A stretch of 64,000 nt of DNA, taken from the NCBI GenBank assembly GCA_002839855.1, contig PGYV01000004.1:402168-466167 (forward strand), written 5' to 3'. Source of the stretch: Candidatus Goldiibacteriota bacterium HGW-Goldbacteria-1 (GTDB lineage Bacteria; Oederibacteriota; PGYV01). This document shows, in pieces, positions 8,831 through 17,755 of the stretch. The translations under genes were made by a program, and so were the position numbers. How positions within the stretch are numbered: position 1 is the stretch's first letter; each line of letters starts with the position of its first letter. The notes beneath the pieces were generated by a model, which was not told the origin of the DNA, searched no databases, and saw nothing but the letters and a program-made list of their open reading frames with translations.

Positions 8831-9817
8831 CTAAAAATACCACCCGGAGCCCAGCATAAATCCGCCCGGATTTTTTGTGCCGTTTACCACCCTGAAATCA
8901 TTAAAATATACAATTTCCACTTTTAGGATATCGTTTACATAACCCACGCCTGCGGAGACAGACGTCCTGACCGCATATTCGTTTTCAAACGGATTAGAGT
9001 TGTTTTTGTTTTCACCGGACTTGACCCCGGCTTTTACGATGAAATTATCCCCAACATTACCCTGAATCCCAAGTTTAAACTGCCTTTTAAAAATGTACTC
9101 GGCAGGAACACCGGATAACAATTCCACGCGGGAGCGCGCTTCGAAGATATTATCAATATCAAAATTAAAACTTATAAAATCAACCGGCCTGAAGTTTATG
9201 CCAAGATTTACAAATACAGGCATCATGCATTTTGACAGTATGGAGTAATCATCAAGCGTATATATAAAAGATGAGTTCACAAGGTTTTTTACCGCAACTC
9301 CGGCCCTTACCCTTTCGTTTATTTCAAACACCATGCCGGCGTCAAATGAAACGCCTTCTGCAATACCGGACAGCGCAATTATATTAAAAGCCGCGCCTGC
9401 TTTTATCACCCCTAAGTCATATCCAAACCCTCCGGTTAAAAGCAGGGTGTCTTCCAGATAACCGTTTCCATCAGCGTCCACGGTTAACTTGTCGCCCGCC
9501 TGCGTAAAAACCGCCCTGAACCCAAACCCTTTAAATGCCGCGCCTGCCGATACCCCGGAATTAAAATAGTTTTCTTTGGCTGTATCCCCGTTAAAATCAT
9601 AATTCATTATTTTGCCGTCAATTGATATGGTACTTTTTTTAACGTAAACCATTCCGGCAGGATTGTAATACAGCGCGGTTTCGTCATCAGCACCGGCTGC
9701 AGCGGCGCCGGACATGGCCGCGCCGGATGCCGGTTCATAAAAAAAAGGTATATCAAGCGCGCATATATTAAAATACATAAAAAGATAGATTATGCCCGTT
9801 ATTACTGCCCTTTTCAT
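8831..9817 (-). CDS. PorV/UPF0164-like outer-membrane beta-barrel protein
   Basis: 328 residues with a signal peptide (about 1-20). The mature N-terminus reads GAAMSGAAAAGADDETALYY then NPAGM, the hallmark opening of the PorV/UPF0164/FadL-like barrel group (Gly/Ala-rich strand, DD-ALYYNPAG). The rest alternates amphipathic strands and ends in the aromatic residue F, as barrel proteins do. A GGGGG RBS lies before the ATG. It has no TPR, unlike the protein at 1411-2628. The role could be fatty-acid-like transport or a type IX shuttle; the sequence does not decide. Confidence 0.75.
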   Translation of the reverse strand: MKRAVITGIIYLFMYFNICALDIPFFYEPASGAAMSGAAAAGADDETALYYNPAGMVYVKKSTISIDGKIMNYDFNGDTAKENYFNSGVSAGAAFKGFGFRAVFTQAGDKLTVDADGNGYLEDTLLLTGGFGYDLGVIKAGAAFNIIALSGIAEGVSFDAGMVFEINERVRAGVAVKNLVNSSFIYTLDDYSILSKCMMPVFVNLGINFRPVDFISFNFDIDNIFEARSRVELLSGVPAEYIFKRQFKLGIQGNVGDNFIVKAGVKSGENKNNSNPFENEYAVRTSVSAGVGYVNDILKVEIVYFNDFRVVNGTKNPGGFMLGSGWYF

Positions 9818-10054
9818 CTTGCCCCCAATAAATTTATTTGCTTTTTACGATAATTATTATATCACATACAAAATAGAAACACTTTTTGAATATTGTATTT
9901 TTCAGGGATTTTTTAAGGCCAGGGACATAGAGGGGTTTTACGAGCTAACGAGTAACTCAACCCTGGCCAATACCTTTATATCAAATACTTTATGCACAGT
10001 CAAGCAGGTTTTTTGTAAGATTGTCAGGGTTTTGCCTTAAAATACTGTTTATGC

Positions 10055-10080
10055 ACGTAAATAACTATAACTATTTACGT
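10055..10080. promoter_or_regulatory. Perfect 9-bp inverted repeat, possible operator
   Basis: Arms acgtaaata (10055-10063) and tatttacgt (10072-10080) flank 8 bases in an AT-rich intergenic stretch (9818-10133) between the barrel gene and coaX. Nothing else is recognisable in that stretch. It lies 3' of coaX and upstream of the barrel gene, so it might be a binding site for control of the latter, or a weak terminator. Confidence 0.35.
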
Positions 10081-10133
10081 CAGATTTATTATATAAAAAA
10101 CAATAATTTAAATATAAATATATAAAAACTGCG

Positions 10134-10946
10134 CTAATTTTTGCGCATATTTAAATCATAAATCAGCTTAAAACCTTTAAGGGTAAAATCGCCGTCTTTT
10201 AACAGACACTTTTCATTAAGCCTTTTTATCACAAGCGGGTTTACCTCTCCGCCTGTAAATATAAGGCAGACACTGTCTGTTTTTAAATCTTTTTTTATCA
10301 TCTTTACGGTTTCGTTTATCCCGCCGATTATGCTGTTTAAGACCCCGCTTGCAATGGAATCTTCTGTTGTTTTGCCTATCCCCAGGCTGGCATATTTAAG
10401 TTTTATCTGCGGAAGTTTAGCCGTGCGCGCAAACAGCGCGTGAAGCGACATATTAATGCCCGGCATTATAGCGCCGCCAAGAAAATTACCTTTTTTATCC
10501 ACCACGTCAAAATTAATTGAAGTGCCCAGGTCAATTATTATATTATTCTTTCCCTTATTGATATGATACGCATAAGCCGCGTTGGCAAGCCTGTCATCGC
10601 CCACTTCGTTTTTATTCTTATACTTATTTACAATGTTTAACCGGGTCCTTTTTTCTATTATCACAGGGTTAAGCTTAAAATACTTTTTTATCATGCCCGT
10701 AAAACTCTCGGTAATAACAGGCACAACGCTTCCCACAATGGCGCCTTTAATATCAGGCACGAATGTGTTGTTTATTTCCAGAAGCTGTTTAACCTGGGTA
10801 TAATACTGGTCCTGCGTGAAATTAATATTTGTGCGCAGGCGGAAACTGAACATTAAACTGTCCCCGGAAAATATCCCGGCGGTAATATTGCTGTTTCCCA
10901 CGTCAAATACCAGTACACACTCTTTAGTTTTTTCTTTTTTTGCCAT
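10134..10946 (-). CDS. coaX: Type III pantothenate kinase
   Basis: 270 residues from the ATG at 10946. The frame extends to 10991, but those extra codons overlap a terminator hairpin, while AAGGCGG sits just upstream of 10946. CoaX starts CoA synthesis by phosphorylating pantothenate and belongs to the ASKHA fold. Motifs are DVGNSNITAG (phosphate 1), GDDRLANAAYA, IIIDLGTSINFDVV (phosphate 2) and GGAIMPGINMS, all in the expected order; GGEV near the end forms the adenosine side. Type III enzymes need a monovalent cation and escape CoA feedback. It stands alone after the fixC-fixX terminator. Confidence 0.92.
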   Translation of the reverse strand: MAKKEKTKECVLVFDVGNSNITAGIFSGDSLMFSFRLRTNINFTQDQYYTQVKQLLEINNTFVPDIKGAIVGSVVPVITESFTGMIKKYFKLNPVIIEKRTRLNIVNKYKNKNEVGDDRLANAAYAYHINKGKNNIIIDLGTSINFDVVDKKGNFLGGAIMPGINMSLHALFARTAKLPQIKLKYASLGIGKTTEDSIASGVLNSIIGGINETVKMIKKDLKTDSVCLIFTGGEVNPLVIKRLNEKCLLKDGDFTLKGFKLIYDLNMRKN

Positions 10947-10981
10947 TTTAACCGCCTTTAAGTTAGACGCCGATTTACCCG

Positions 10982-11012
10982 TAAAAAACAAAGGCGCCGT
11001 TTCCGGCGCCCT
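10982..11012 (-). terminator. Rho-independent terminator after fixX
   Basis: Read on the minus strand: stem ggcgccg / cggcgcc (11010-11004 and 10999-10993) with a 4-base loop, followed by tttgtttttt. It lies between the fixX stop at 11031 and the coaX start at 10946, and so ends the grpE-dnaJ-fixC-fixX run. Confidence 0.85.
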
Positions 11013-11030
11013 GTTATCTGTTATTATTTT

Positions 11031-11324
11031 TTATCCAAGCCTGTATACAATACCGTGGCCGCCCTGCGGATGTTCCCATTCCACAGCTTCCGGCGCAGCC
11101 ACCCTGCACGTGCCGCATTCAAGGCAGTTTTCAAAAGAAACCACCACTTCGTCCTTTTCATTTAAGGTATAAACCTTTGCCGGACAGATAAAAAGTTTGT
11201 CATTAACAAGCTTCTTTGCCGCTTCGCCTGTTTTAAACCCGTCTTTTATTTTAAGGTGTGTCTGATGAAACAGGGTGAATTTATCAAGCCCCAGCTTGTC
11301 TTCCATTGACGTAAATTTGCTCAT
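11031..11324 (-). CDS. fixX: FixX-like ferredoxin partner of FixC
   Basis: 97 residues. The cysteine pattern ICPAKVY ... CLECGTCRVAAP is the FixX form of a ferredoxin-like 4Fe-4S domain, and the C-terminus HPQGGHGIVYRLG is typical. It should carry electrons between the electron transfer flavoprotein (FixAB) and the FixC flavoprotein/quinone site. Its ATG overlaps the fixC stop by 4 bases (ATGA), so the two are coupled. fixA and fixB are not in this stretch and must be elsewhere if the complex is complete. Confidence 0.88.
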   Translation of the reverse strand: MSKFTSMEDKLGLDKFTLFHQTHLKIKDGFKTGEAAKKLVNDKLFICPAKVYTLNEKDEVVVSFENCLECGTCRVAAPEAVEWEHPQGGHGIVYRLG

Positions 11325-12631
11325 ATTATTACCCTCCTGCCCTTAAGGCCTGTTAATGCGAAGCTGATGGGGTTTTCTTTCCTTAACAGCCTCATTACAA
11401 GGCGCATCTGTTTGGCGTTTTTGGATTCGCCGTCCACAGTGAACATATCACGCACAAATTCTTCCATTATCACGGGATACTTTTCAAACAGCTGCGGAGT
11501 GGTGTCAAGTACGTGCGCCAGATGGCGGAATTTTTTCATATCTTTCATCACAAAACTTTCCCTTAAACGGTGTTCATACCTTGCCGTCATGGCTTCGCTG
11601 AAATCATTTGCCTCTTTTGCCTTTATCACGGTCTCTCCCGCAAGTTTTCCGGACATCATCGCAAGGTTTGTGCCTTCGTGGAAAAGCGACGCGTTTACAA
11701 AACCCGCAGCATCGCCCACTACCAGCACATTATCTTTATAAAGTTTTGAAAGTTTGTTGTAGCCGCCGTCAGGAATTAAATGCGCGGCGTATTCCCTCTG
11801 CTCCCCGCCGTTTACAAGCGGCTTAATTGCGGGGTGGCTTTTAAACCATTCCAGCAGGTCATTGGGGTTTATTTTGTGTTCCATAAGCGATTTAATTGTG
11901 CCGCCCACGCCCACTGATATGGTATTTTTGTTTGTATAGATAAAACCCGACCCAATGGCGCCCTTTGCGGCGTATCCAAAGTATTCATACGCCACGCCTT
12001 CGCCTTCATTTAAGCCAAAGCGGTCCATTATTTTTTCTTCCGGAAATTCAATTACTTCTTTGATGCCCACAATGGTGCATTCAGGGGCAAGTTCCTTGTG
12101 CATTTCAAGCTGCTTTGCAAGAAGGGAATTTACGCCGTCGGCAAGGATAACACAGTCGGCATAAATATCGCCGTCATCCATCCTGGCTTTAACCCCGTTA
12201 ATTTTTCCTTTTTCATCCCTTAAAAATCCGTCCACCACGCATCCGGTAAGAATCATGGCGCCGGCTTCTTCGGTTTTCTCGGAGAACCACTTGTCAAATT
12301 TGGCCCTTAAAACCGTATAGCTGTTATTATGCGGCTGCTGCGCGAACTTTGAGAATTTAAAACCGCCGCCTATTTCACCGTCCGGGGTTAAAAGCGACCA
12401 GCGCCTTCTGGTGACAACCCTTTCCAACGGGGCGTCTTTTTCAAAGTCCGGAATAAGCTCCCTTAACACGTTTGTAAAAAACATTCCGCCGAACATATTT
12501 TTGGAACCGCAGTAATCGCCGCGCTCTAAAACCACAACCTGCAGCCCCGCTTTAGCCATTACATAAGCGGCCGTAAGGCCGGCAGGCCCTCCGCCTACCA
12601 CTATGACATCAAATTTCTCTTCCGCTCCCAT
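11321..12631 (-). CDS. fixC: FixC-type ETF:quinone oxidoreductase flavoprotein
   Basis: 436 residues, usual length. The N-terminal dinucleotide motif VVGGGPAGLTAAYV and distal GDAAGFVN bind FAD; GSKNMFGG near residue 43 is a FixC signature. FixC with FixX passes electrons from FixAB to quinone and can take part in electron bifurcation in anaerobes. A good RBS (GGAGG) precedes the ATG. It lies 11 bases after dnaJ, which looks like simple read-through of a chaperone transcript rather than a shared function. Confidence 0.9.
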   Translation of the reverse strand: MGAEEKFDVIVVGGGPAGLTAAYVMAKAGLQVVVLERGDYCGSKNMFGGMFFTNVLRELIPDFEKDAPLERVVTRRRWSLLTPDGEIGGGFKFSKFAQQPHNNSYTVLRAKFDKWFSEKTEEAGAMILTGCVVDGFLRDEKGKINGVKARMDDGDIYADCVILADGVNSLLAKQLEMHKELAPECTIVGIKEVIEFPEEKIMDRFGLNEGEGVAYEYFGYAAKGAIGSGFIYTNKNTISVGVGGTIKSLMEHKINPNDLLEWFKSHPAIKPLVNGGEQREYAAHLIPDGGYNKLSKLYKDNVLVVGDAAGFVNASLFHEGTNLAMMSGKLAGETVIKAKEANDFSEAMTARYEHRLRESFVMKDMKKFRHLAHVLDTTPQLFEKYPVIMEEFVRDMFTVDGESKNAKQMRLVMRLLRKENPISFALTGLKGRRVII

Positions 12632-12642
12632 TTATTCCTCCT

Positions 12643-13800
12643 TTACTGTTTTTCAAGGTGTTTTTTTGAAGCTTTTGAATACTGCTTAACGTCGTTATAG
12701 AATTCTTCCTTGTCCATCAATTTAACATTTTTAAAGGCGTCTTTCAACTTTGAATTAAGGTTCCTGGGGATTTCCACCCTTATTACCACGTGCATATCGC
12801 CTTTTGCCCTGCCTGACAAAGACTGAAAACCGCCGCCTTTAATATTTATAGTATCGCCGGTTTGAGTTCCTTCAGGAATCTTTATCTCTTTTTTGCCATA
12901 TAAGGTGGGAATTACAATCTGGTCGCCCAATACCGCCTGTGTTATTGTCACCGGAAGGTCAAGTATTACGTCGTTATCCTGCCTTTTATATATTTCATGC
13001 GTTTCCACTTTTACCGCCACAAACAAATCTCCGGGTATTCCGCCAAACAGCCCTTTATGCCCTTCGCCGGAAAGTTTAAGGTACGACCCCGTGGCAACCC
13101 CTGCCGGTATATTTACTTCTATGGTTTTCTTTTTCTGCTTAAGCCTTTTGCCGCTGCAGTCCGGGCACAGCGCTTCCGCTATTTCGCCTTCGCCGCCGCA
13201 TTTGGGGCACGTGGTGACCATGGAAAAAAATCCGGATGACTGCCTTACTTTTCCCTGCCCGCCGCACGTGGAACATGTCTTTTTTGAAGTGCCGGGTTTA
13301 ATGCCTTCTCCCCTGCAGGTTTCGCAGACTTCCATCCTGTTTATGTCAAACGACGCTTTCTTGCCGAAAGCCGCCTCTTCAAATGTCATTGTGGTATTTA
13401 CCTGAAGGTCTTCGCCGTCAGCGCGCCTTGACCTGCCGCGCCCGCCGCGCCGGCCTGATTCAAAACCGAAAATGTCGCCGAACATATCGCCGAAGACATC
13501 TCCCATTCCGCCCATATTGGTGAAGATATCTTCAAACCCGCCGTACTGTCCCGCGCCCTGATTTCCTTTTAAGCCGTCAAATCCATATGTGTCATATTTC
13601 TTGCGCTTATCCGGGTCGCTTAAAACGGCATAGGCATTGCCCAATTCCTTAAATTTTTCCTCTGCCTGTTTTTTTTCATTATCTCCCTGATGCGCGTCAG
13701 GGTGGTGCTTTTTGGCCATGTTTCTAAACGCGGATTTTATTTCATCAGCAGTGGCATTTTTGGAAACTCCAAGCACTTCATATAAATCTTTGTGTGGCAT
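12643..13800 (-). CDS. dnaJ: Chaperone DnaJ (Hsp40)
   Basis: 385 residues with the full type I layout: J domain (1-70) with HPD in KKHHPDAHQ, a Gly/Phe-rich linker (about 78-120), and the zinc domain with CETCRGEG, CSTCGGQG, CPKCGGEG and CPDCSGKR. The last repeat lacks the final Gly of CxxCxGxG. C-terminal substrate-binding domains follow. DnaJ stimulates DnaK ATPase. It lies 15 bases downstream of grpE; dnaK, commonly between these two, is absent here. Confidence 0.95.
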   Translation of the reverse strand: MPHKDLYEVLGVSKNATADEIKSAFRNMAKKHHPDAHQGDNEKKQAEEKFKELGNAYAVLSDPDKRKKYDTYGFDGLKGNQGAGQYGGFEDIFTNMGGMGDVFGDMFGDIFGFESGRRGGRGRSRRADGEDLQVNTTMTFEEAAFGKKASFDINRMEVCETCRGEGIKPGTSKKTCSTCGGQGKVRQSSGFFSMVTTCPKCGGEGEIAEALCPDCSGKRLKQKKKTIEVNIPAGVATGSYLKLSGEGHKGLFGGIPGDLFVAVKVETHEIYKRQDNDVILDLPVTITQAVLGDQIVIPTLYGKKEIKIPEGTQTGDTINIKGGGFQSLSGRAKGDMHVVIRVEIPRNLNSKLKDAFKNVKLMDKEEFYNDVKQYSKASKKHLEKQ

Positions 13801-13815
13801 CAGTCTTCCCCGCTC

Positions 13816-14352
13816 TTATTTTTTTTCCGCTATTTTAACCATCGCAGGCCTCATTACTTTATCCTCAAACATATACCCTTTCTGAAACACTTCGGTTATT
13901 TCCCCGTCTTCTTTTCCTTCCACAGGTTCTTTATGGACAACGTGGTGAAAGTCCGGGTTAAATACGCCCTTGCATTCAATTTCCACAACTCCCTGCTTTT
14001 TAAATATTTCCACAAACTGCTTTAACACCATTTCTACGCCCTGCCTTAACGGTTTTGCCTCTTTAACTTCCTTGGCTGACACAATCGCCCTTTCAAGGTT
14101 GTCAATTACAGGCAGAAAGTCCCTTACTATGTCGGCTTTCGCGAATTTTACAAAATCTTCCTTATCTTTTGCCACCCTTTTGCGGAAATTATCAAGTTCC
14201 GCAAGGGCGCGCAGATATTTGTCAGTGGTCTCTGCCAGAAGCTTTTTATCCTCTTCAATCTTCTTTTCAAGTTCCGCTTCCTGCTGTTCCAGGGAAGGTT
14301 CCTGTGTTTCTTCCTTAACATCCTGCTTTATTTCTTCTTTTTCTTCCGCCAT
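13816..14352 (-). CDS. grpE: Nucleotide exchange factor GrpE
   Basis: 178 residues from the ATG at 14352. The open frame reaches 14502, but AAGGAGGT sits 6 bases upstream of 14352 and the longer version adds a poor extension. The N-terminus is acidic and coiled-coil (EEKEEIKQDVKEETQE), followed by the long helix (LRALAELDNFRKRVAKDKED) and the beta domain ending in RPAMVKIAEKK. It releases ADP from DnaK. No CIRCE-type operator was seen in the 14353-14602 gap, which holds only a weak 7-bp stem (14462-14483). Confidence 0.93.
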   Translation of the reverse strand: MAEEKEEIKQDVKEETQEPSLEQQEAELEKKIEEDKKLLAETTDKYLRALAELDNFRKRVAKDKEDFVKFAKADIVRDFLPVIDNLERAIVSAKEVKEAKPLRQGVEMVLKQFVEIFKKQGVVEIECKGVFNPDFHHVVHKEPVEGKEDGEITEVFQKGYMFEDKVMRPAMVKIAEKK

Positions 14353-14602
14353 AACAATACCTCCTTGCACCTTATTTACCGGGATTTTTATAAGGACTAA
14401 AATTGATATTAATAAAATACCATATCTGGCGGGAAAGTCAATATTGACTGACAAAAACACAACCTGCCCCCTATATGGCAGGTGCATTTGCCCCGGGATC
14501 AACCGCCGGCTGTTAATTTTAAAAACTTTATTTTATCCCTGTTTTATGGTATTACTATAATCACAAAGCGGGACAATTCACATATATATAAGGAGGAGTC
14601 AA

Positions 14603-14959
14603 GTGGCGGAACAGGATGTAACCAAAGAAAAAGAAGCTGAAAAGAAGGTAAAGTTAAGCCTTATCAACGAATTTAAGGATTTTCTAAAAGAATACAAGGT
14701 AATTGGACTTGCGGTTGGTTTTATAATGGGCGGCGCGGCAACTGAACTTGTAAAGTCGCTTGTGGACAATCTTATAATGCCTCTGGTTGGGGTTCTTATC
14801 CCGGGCGGAGACTGGGAAAAAGCCACGCTTAGCATATGGAAGTTCAACATAGGCTGGGGAGCTTTGCTTAGCTCTACAATTAACTTTCTGATAATTGCCT
14901 GGGTTGTTTTTCTGGTTGCAAAATTTATGTTTAAAGAAGAAAAAGTAACTAAAAAATAA
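14603..14959 (+). CDS. mscL: Large-conductance mechanosensitive channel, MscL type
   Basis: 118 residues from a GTG start at 14603 with AGGAGG 6 bases upstream. The first helix carries the MscL pattern FKDFLKEYKVIGLAVGFIMG then LVKSLVDNLIMPLVG; a short periplasmic loop and a second helix (INFLIIAWVVFLVAKFMF) end in a basic cytoplasmic tail KEEKVTKK. MscL opens under membrane tension to release solutes. The loop is shorter than in E. coli, as in archaeal-type members. It is transcribed away from grpE and ends in a strong terminator. Confidence 0.8.
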   Translation: MAEQDVTKEKEAEKKVKLSLINEFKDFLKEYKVIGLAVGFIMGGAATELVKSLVDNLIMPLVGVLIPGGDWEKATLSIWKFNIGWGALLSSTINFLIIAWVVFLVAKFMFKEEKVTKK

Positions 14960-14975
14960 CGTTATTAATAAAAAA

Positions 14976-15008
14976 AGCCCGGTGGTTTTGCCACCGGGCT
15001 TTTTGTTT
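14976..15008 (+). terminator. Strong bidirectional terminator
   Basis: Stem agcccggtgg / ccaccgggct with loop ttttg, followed by tttttgttttt and preceded by aaaaaa on the other side. It sits between the convergent mscL and DUF3078 genes and can stop transcription from both. Confidence 0.92.
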
Positions 15009-15072
15009 TTATAGCCTATATAATAAAATTTTCTGTTTTCGTAGGGGACGCGCTCCCGCGCGTCCCGCGTTT

Positions 15073-15948
15073 TTAAATAAAGTTATAAGTAATTCCGGCA
15101 GTAAGCGACTCTTTTATCTGCCTCTTTGTGGATACGTCCTTGTCATACTTCATCATGAAATTTAAGCCCATATTGAAGTATTCGTTAAACTTAAATGTCA
15201 AAGTATTATCCCATGCAAGGTCTGTCCTGTCAGAAGCCTTAAAATCCGTAAAAGCTTCGGCCTTTGTCACATAAATTATATTATCCGCAAACTTTACCAT
15301 GTAATCAAGTACGGCTTCAGCTCCCGGTTCTGTCTTAAATTTATTGGTGCCGCCCGCGTATAAAAGGGCGTATTTATCCGTCACTGTGTGCTTAATGGCC
15401 GCGCCGATTCTTAAACTTAAATTATCAATAGGAGAATAAACAAAACCAAGGCTCTCTTTAAGATAACCCGGATCCATAAACGCGGACACTTCTATTTTTT
15501 CCGGAGAGTATACATATCCCGCTATCATCTGTGTCTGTGCCATAAAAGCCACAAAAGGGTCAAGCTTTATCCCAAGCCTGTAGCGCAGCATGGAATCAAG
15601 CCTTATTTCATCGTCTGATTTTTTGGGGTCAGCTGTTTCTGTATCTATCATTCCGTATTTCAATTTTAACGTGTTTTCCCAAAGCCATTTTTCCATGTCG
15701 TAATTTTCACCCGCAAGCAAAGACGCTGTCCATGCCCAGTTGTTTTCTCCGCCTGCCGCCCAGTTATCAAAACCCGCCTGCGAGAAATTTACCGCCCCTG
15801 TAACAACCGGCTTTAACCAGCCCTGCGGCGGTACAGCTGTTGCTGCTGCTTCCGGCTGAACAGCCGCAGCTGCTGCAACGGGTTCTTCCGCGAATACACT
15901 TAAAGCTAAAACAAGTATTGCAATAACACAGAATAAAACTTTTTTCAT
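15073..15948 (-). CDS. DUF3078-like outer-membrane barrel protein
   Basis: 291 residues with a signal peptide (1-20) and an Ala-rich spacer. The mature part opens GAVNFSQAGFDNWAAGGENN, the Asn/Gly/Trp motif of DUF3078 proteins, then repeats amphipathic strands (WLWENTLKLKYG, DDEIRLDSMLRYRLG) and ends YNFI, a barrel-type aromatic end. AGGAGG precedes the ATG. The function of this family is unknown; a porin-like role is an inference. It stands alone between two terminator or repeat-bearing gaps. Confidence 0.78.
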   Translation of the reverse strand: MKKVLFCVIAILVLALSVFAEEPVAAAAAVQPEAAATAVPPQGWLKPVVTGAVNFSQAGFDNWAAGGENNWAWTASLLAGENYDMEKWLWENTLKLKYGMIDTETADPKKSDDEIRLDSMLRYRLGIKLDPFVAFMAQTQMIAGYVYSPEKIEVSAFMDPGYLKESLGFVYSPIDNLSLRIGAAIKHTVTDKYALLYAGGTNKFKTEPGAEAVLDYMVKFADNIIYVTKAEAFTDFKASDRTDLAWDNTLTFKFNEYFNMGLNFMMKYDKDVSTKRQIKESLTAGITYNFI

Positions 15949-15974
15949 TTTCTTCCTCCTGAATGATTTTTATT

Positions 15975-16919
15975 TCACGCCTTAGTGATTATTTTTTCTT
16001 TGCTGATTATTTTATCATAAAAATAAATTATTACATTCACTAATATAAGCACAATAAATCCGGAAGCGGCCATTACACCCGCCGTTAAATCATCCCCGCC
16101 TTTTATGTACATAACCGCGGCGCCCGCAGAAGCGTTAATTGCGCCGTGAAGAACAGCCGCGGAAAAAACAGAGCCTGTCTTTTCCACCGTATATGTAAAG
16201 ATGGGAGAATACAGCACGCAGAAAATTATCATCATAAAGACGCCTGCTATCGGGTGCTGCGGGTAATTATAACCCTGTATGATAACGGGCAGGTGCCAGA
16301 AACCCCACACCGCGCCTATAAGCGCGGACTTTTTATAAAAAGACAGCCCTGATAAGTTCTTAAGAAAAAAGCCCCTCCACCCTGCTTCTTCGCCAAGGGC
16401 AAAAACAGCATTAATGATCACTGCCGCAACTATCATCTGCACAATGCTCATAATTAAAACCGAAGGCCCCGCGCTTGCCAGCTGCTGCCGCATTGCTTCA
16501 ACCTGCTCCGGCGAAAGCATATCTTTATACCGGTCAATCATGCCGCTCATGTCAGGGGAAAATGATATTCCCGGAAAAATAAGCGCGGACGCGGAGGCTA
16601 AGAACGATATTGCTATAGGCGCAAACAGGGCAAAAAGATACCACGGGCTCCATTTAAATTTAAAGCCTATCTCTTTTAAAGGCTCTTTATAAACAATTTT
16701 CTGCAGAATTAAAGTGACTATAAGGGGTATTAACATATACACGGCAAGAAATATCAGGGAAAAGTTCACGGCGCAGATTTGATTACCCTGCGGCCCCGGC
16801 ACATTTAAAACGCATATCTCCCCCATTTCTTTAAGCGGAATAAAAAAGAATGTGATTGAATATAAAAACGTAACTGTTAAAACGCTTACAACATACATCA
16901 AAGCCCTGTTATTTTTCAT
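15975..16919 (-). CDS. CPBP-family intramembrane metalloprotease
   Basis: 314 residues from the ATG at 16919 (GGAGG 6 bases upstream; an ATG at 16934 is further from any RBS). Eight or so hydrophobic helices. Family motifs are EEAGWRGFF (EExxxR), WGFWHLPV (FxxxH) and HGAINAS (HxxxN), which bind the metal and act on substrates in the membrane, as in CAAX-prenyl proteases. Bacterial CPBPs often serve in peptide maturation or immunity; the neighbours here do not point to a substrate. Confidence 0.85.
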   Translation of the reverse strand: MKNNRALMYVVSVLTVTFLYSITFFFIPLKEMGEICVLNVPGPQGNQICAVNFSLIFLAVYMLIPLIVTLILQKIVYKEPLKEIGFKFKWSPWYLFALFAPIAISFLASASALIFPGISFSPDMSGMIDRYKDMLSPEQVEAMRQQLASAGPSVLIMSIVQMIVAAVIINAVFALGEEAGWRGFFLKNLSGLSFYKKSALIGAVWGFWHLPVIIQGYNYPQHPIAGVFMMIIFCVLYSPIFTYTVEKTGSVFSAAVLHGAINASAGAAVMYIKGGDDLTAGVMAASGFIVLILVNVIIYFYDKIISKEKIITKA

Positions 16920-17101
16920 AATAACCTCCTGCATTAGTTTTAAAACATAATATAAAAATAAGATGGTAATTACAATTGGTTTTTTGATTAATTGAATTTA
17001 TTCCCCAAAAGCCGTTTACCCCCATCTTTCTATTTCCTGTTCCTTATCCTTTTCTTTGCCCTGCTAAATCACAAACAAGACTCCGGCACTTTTTCAAATA
17101 A

Positions 17102-17755
17102 TTATATTATTTTTAATATCCCGCCAACAACCTTTTTCATATCCTCCCTGAACTCTTCATCAGAAGGCCTTTTAACCCACTTTATTCTGTCAAGCCCGGC
17201 AGTATCATACTCTTCCATTTTTTTCGCGATAAGCGGCGGATTTAACCCTGCAGCCTTACTGTCCGCCGCAGTAAAAATTTCCTTCCAGTCCACAGGCAGA
17301 TTTTTAGAAATTACCCATATATCCGATATATCCTTCGGTTCATCCCTGTCGGAAAACGCCGTTATCTTATTGGCAAGAATATTCATCGGATTATCTATCT
17401 TTGAATACGGGCCGGATGCCCTTAGTTCAACCGTGCCATAATAGGCAGGTACATCATTCACAAAATCCACTTTTAAAATGTCCTGTACCGTCAGCCTGCA
17501 GAATGATTCATATTTTTTTTCCACAATACATTTCATTTCTTTTCCGGCAAGTGCCTTTATTATCAGATTGACGTAATCCTGAAATTTCAAATCATCATTA
17601 ACAAAGAAATCAAGGTCGTCAGAATATCGGTGTTTAAAATGAAAACGGCTTAAGGCGGTACCGCCCGTTAAATAGAAAGGTGTACCAAGGCTGTCTATAA
17701 GCGACAGGACTTTATCTTGAAGCGGATACAGTGTATTTTCGTAGGGCATAGTCAA
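17102..17755 (-). CDS. AbiEii/AbiGii-type nucleotidyltransferase (toxin-like)
   Basis: 217 residues. The motif LTGGTALSRFHFKHRYSDDL followed by DFF is the GG...DxD signature of the nucleotidyltransferase superfamily in AbiEii-like toxins (type IV or related TA pairs, some acting in phage abortion by blocking tRNAs). It overlaps the upstream small gene by 44 bases, a coupling typical for toxin-antitoxin pairs. The first codons give MTMPYEN; a start at 17749 is equally possible. The gene lies outside the repeat-bearing island. Confidence 0.8.
   Translation of the reverse strand: MTMPYENTLYPLQDKVLSLIDSLGTPFYLTGGTALSRFHFKHRYSDDLDFFVNDDLKFQDYVNLIIKALAGKEMKCIVEKKYESFCRLTVQDILKVDFVNDVPAYYGTVELRASGPYSKIDNPMNILANKITAFSDRDEPKDISDIWVISKNLPVDWKEIFTAADSKAAGLNPPLIAKKMEEYDTAGLDRIKWVKRPSDEEFREDMKKVVGGILKII

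Noticed and set aside
9792-10040. Plus-strand frame of 82 codons between the barrel gene and coaX
   Set aside because: It starts inside the antisense of the barrel gene's start region and has no RBS or recognisable sequence.
14462-14483. Terminator-like stem acctgcc/ggcaggt
   Set aside because: No gene ends there on the minus strand and the T run is broken; left as a minor note under grpE.
14353-14602. CIRCE operator ahead of grpE
   Set aside because: No ttagcactc/gagtgctaa pair was found; only a weak 7-bp stem is present.
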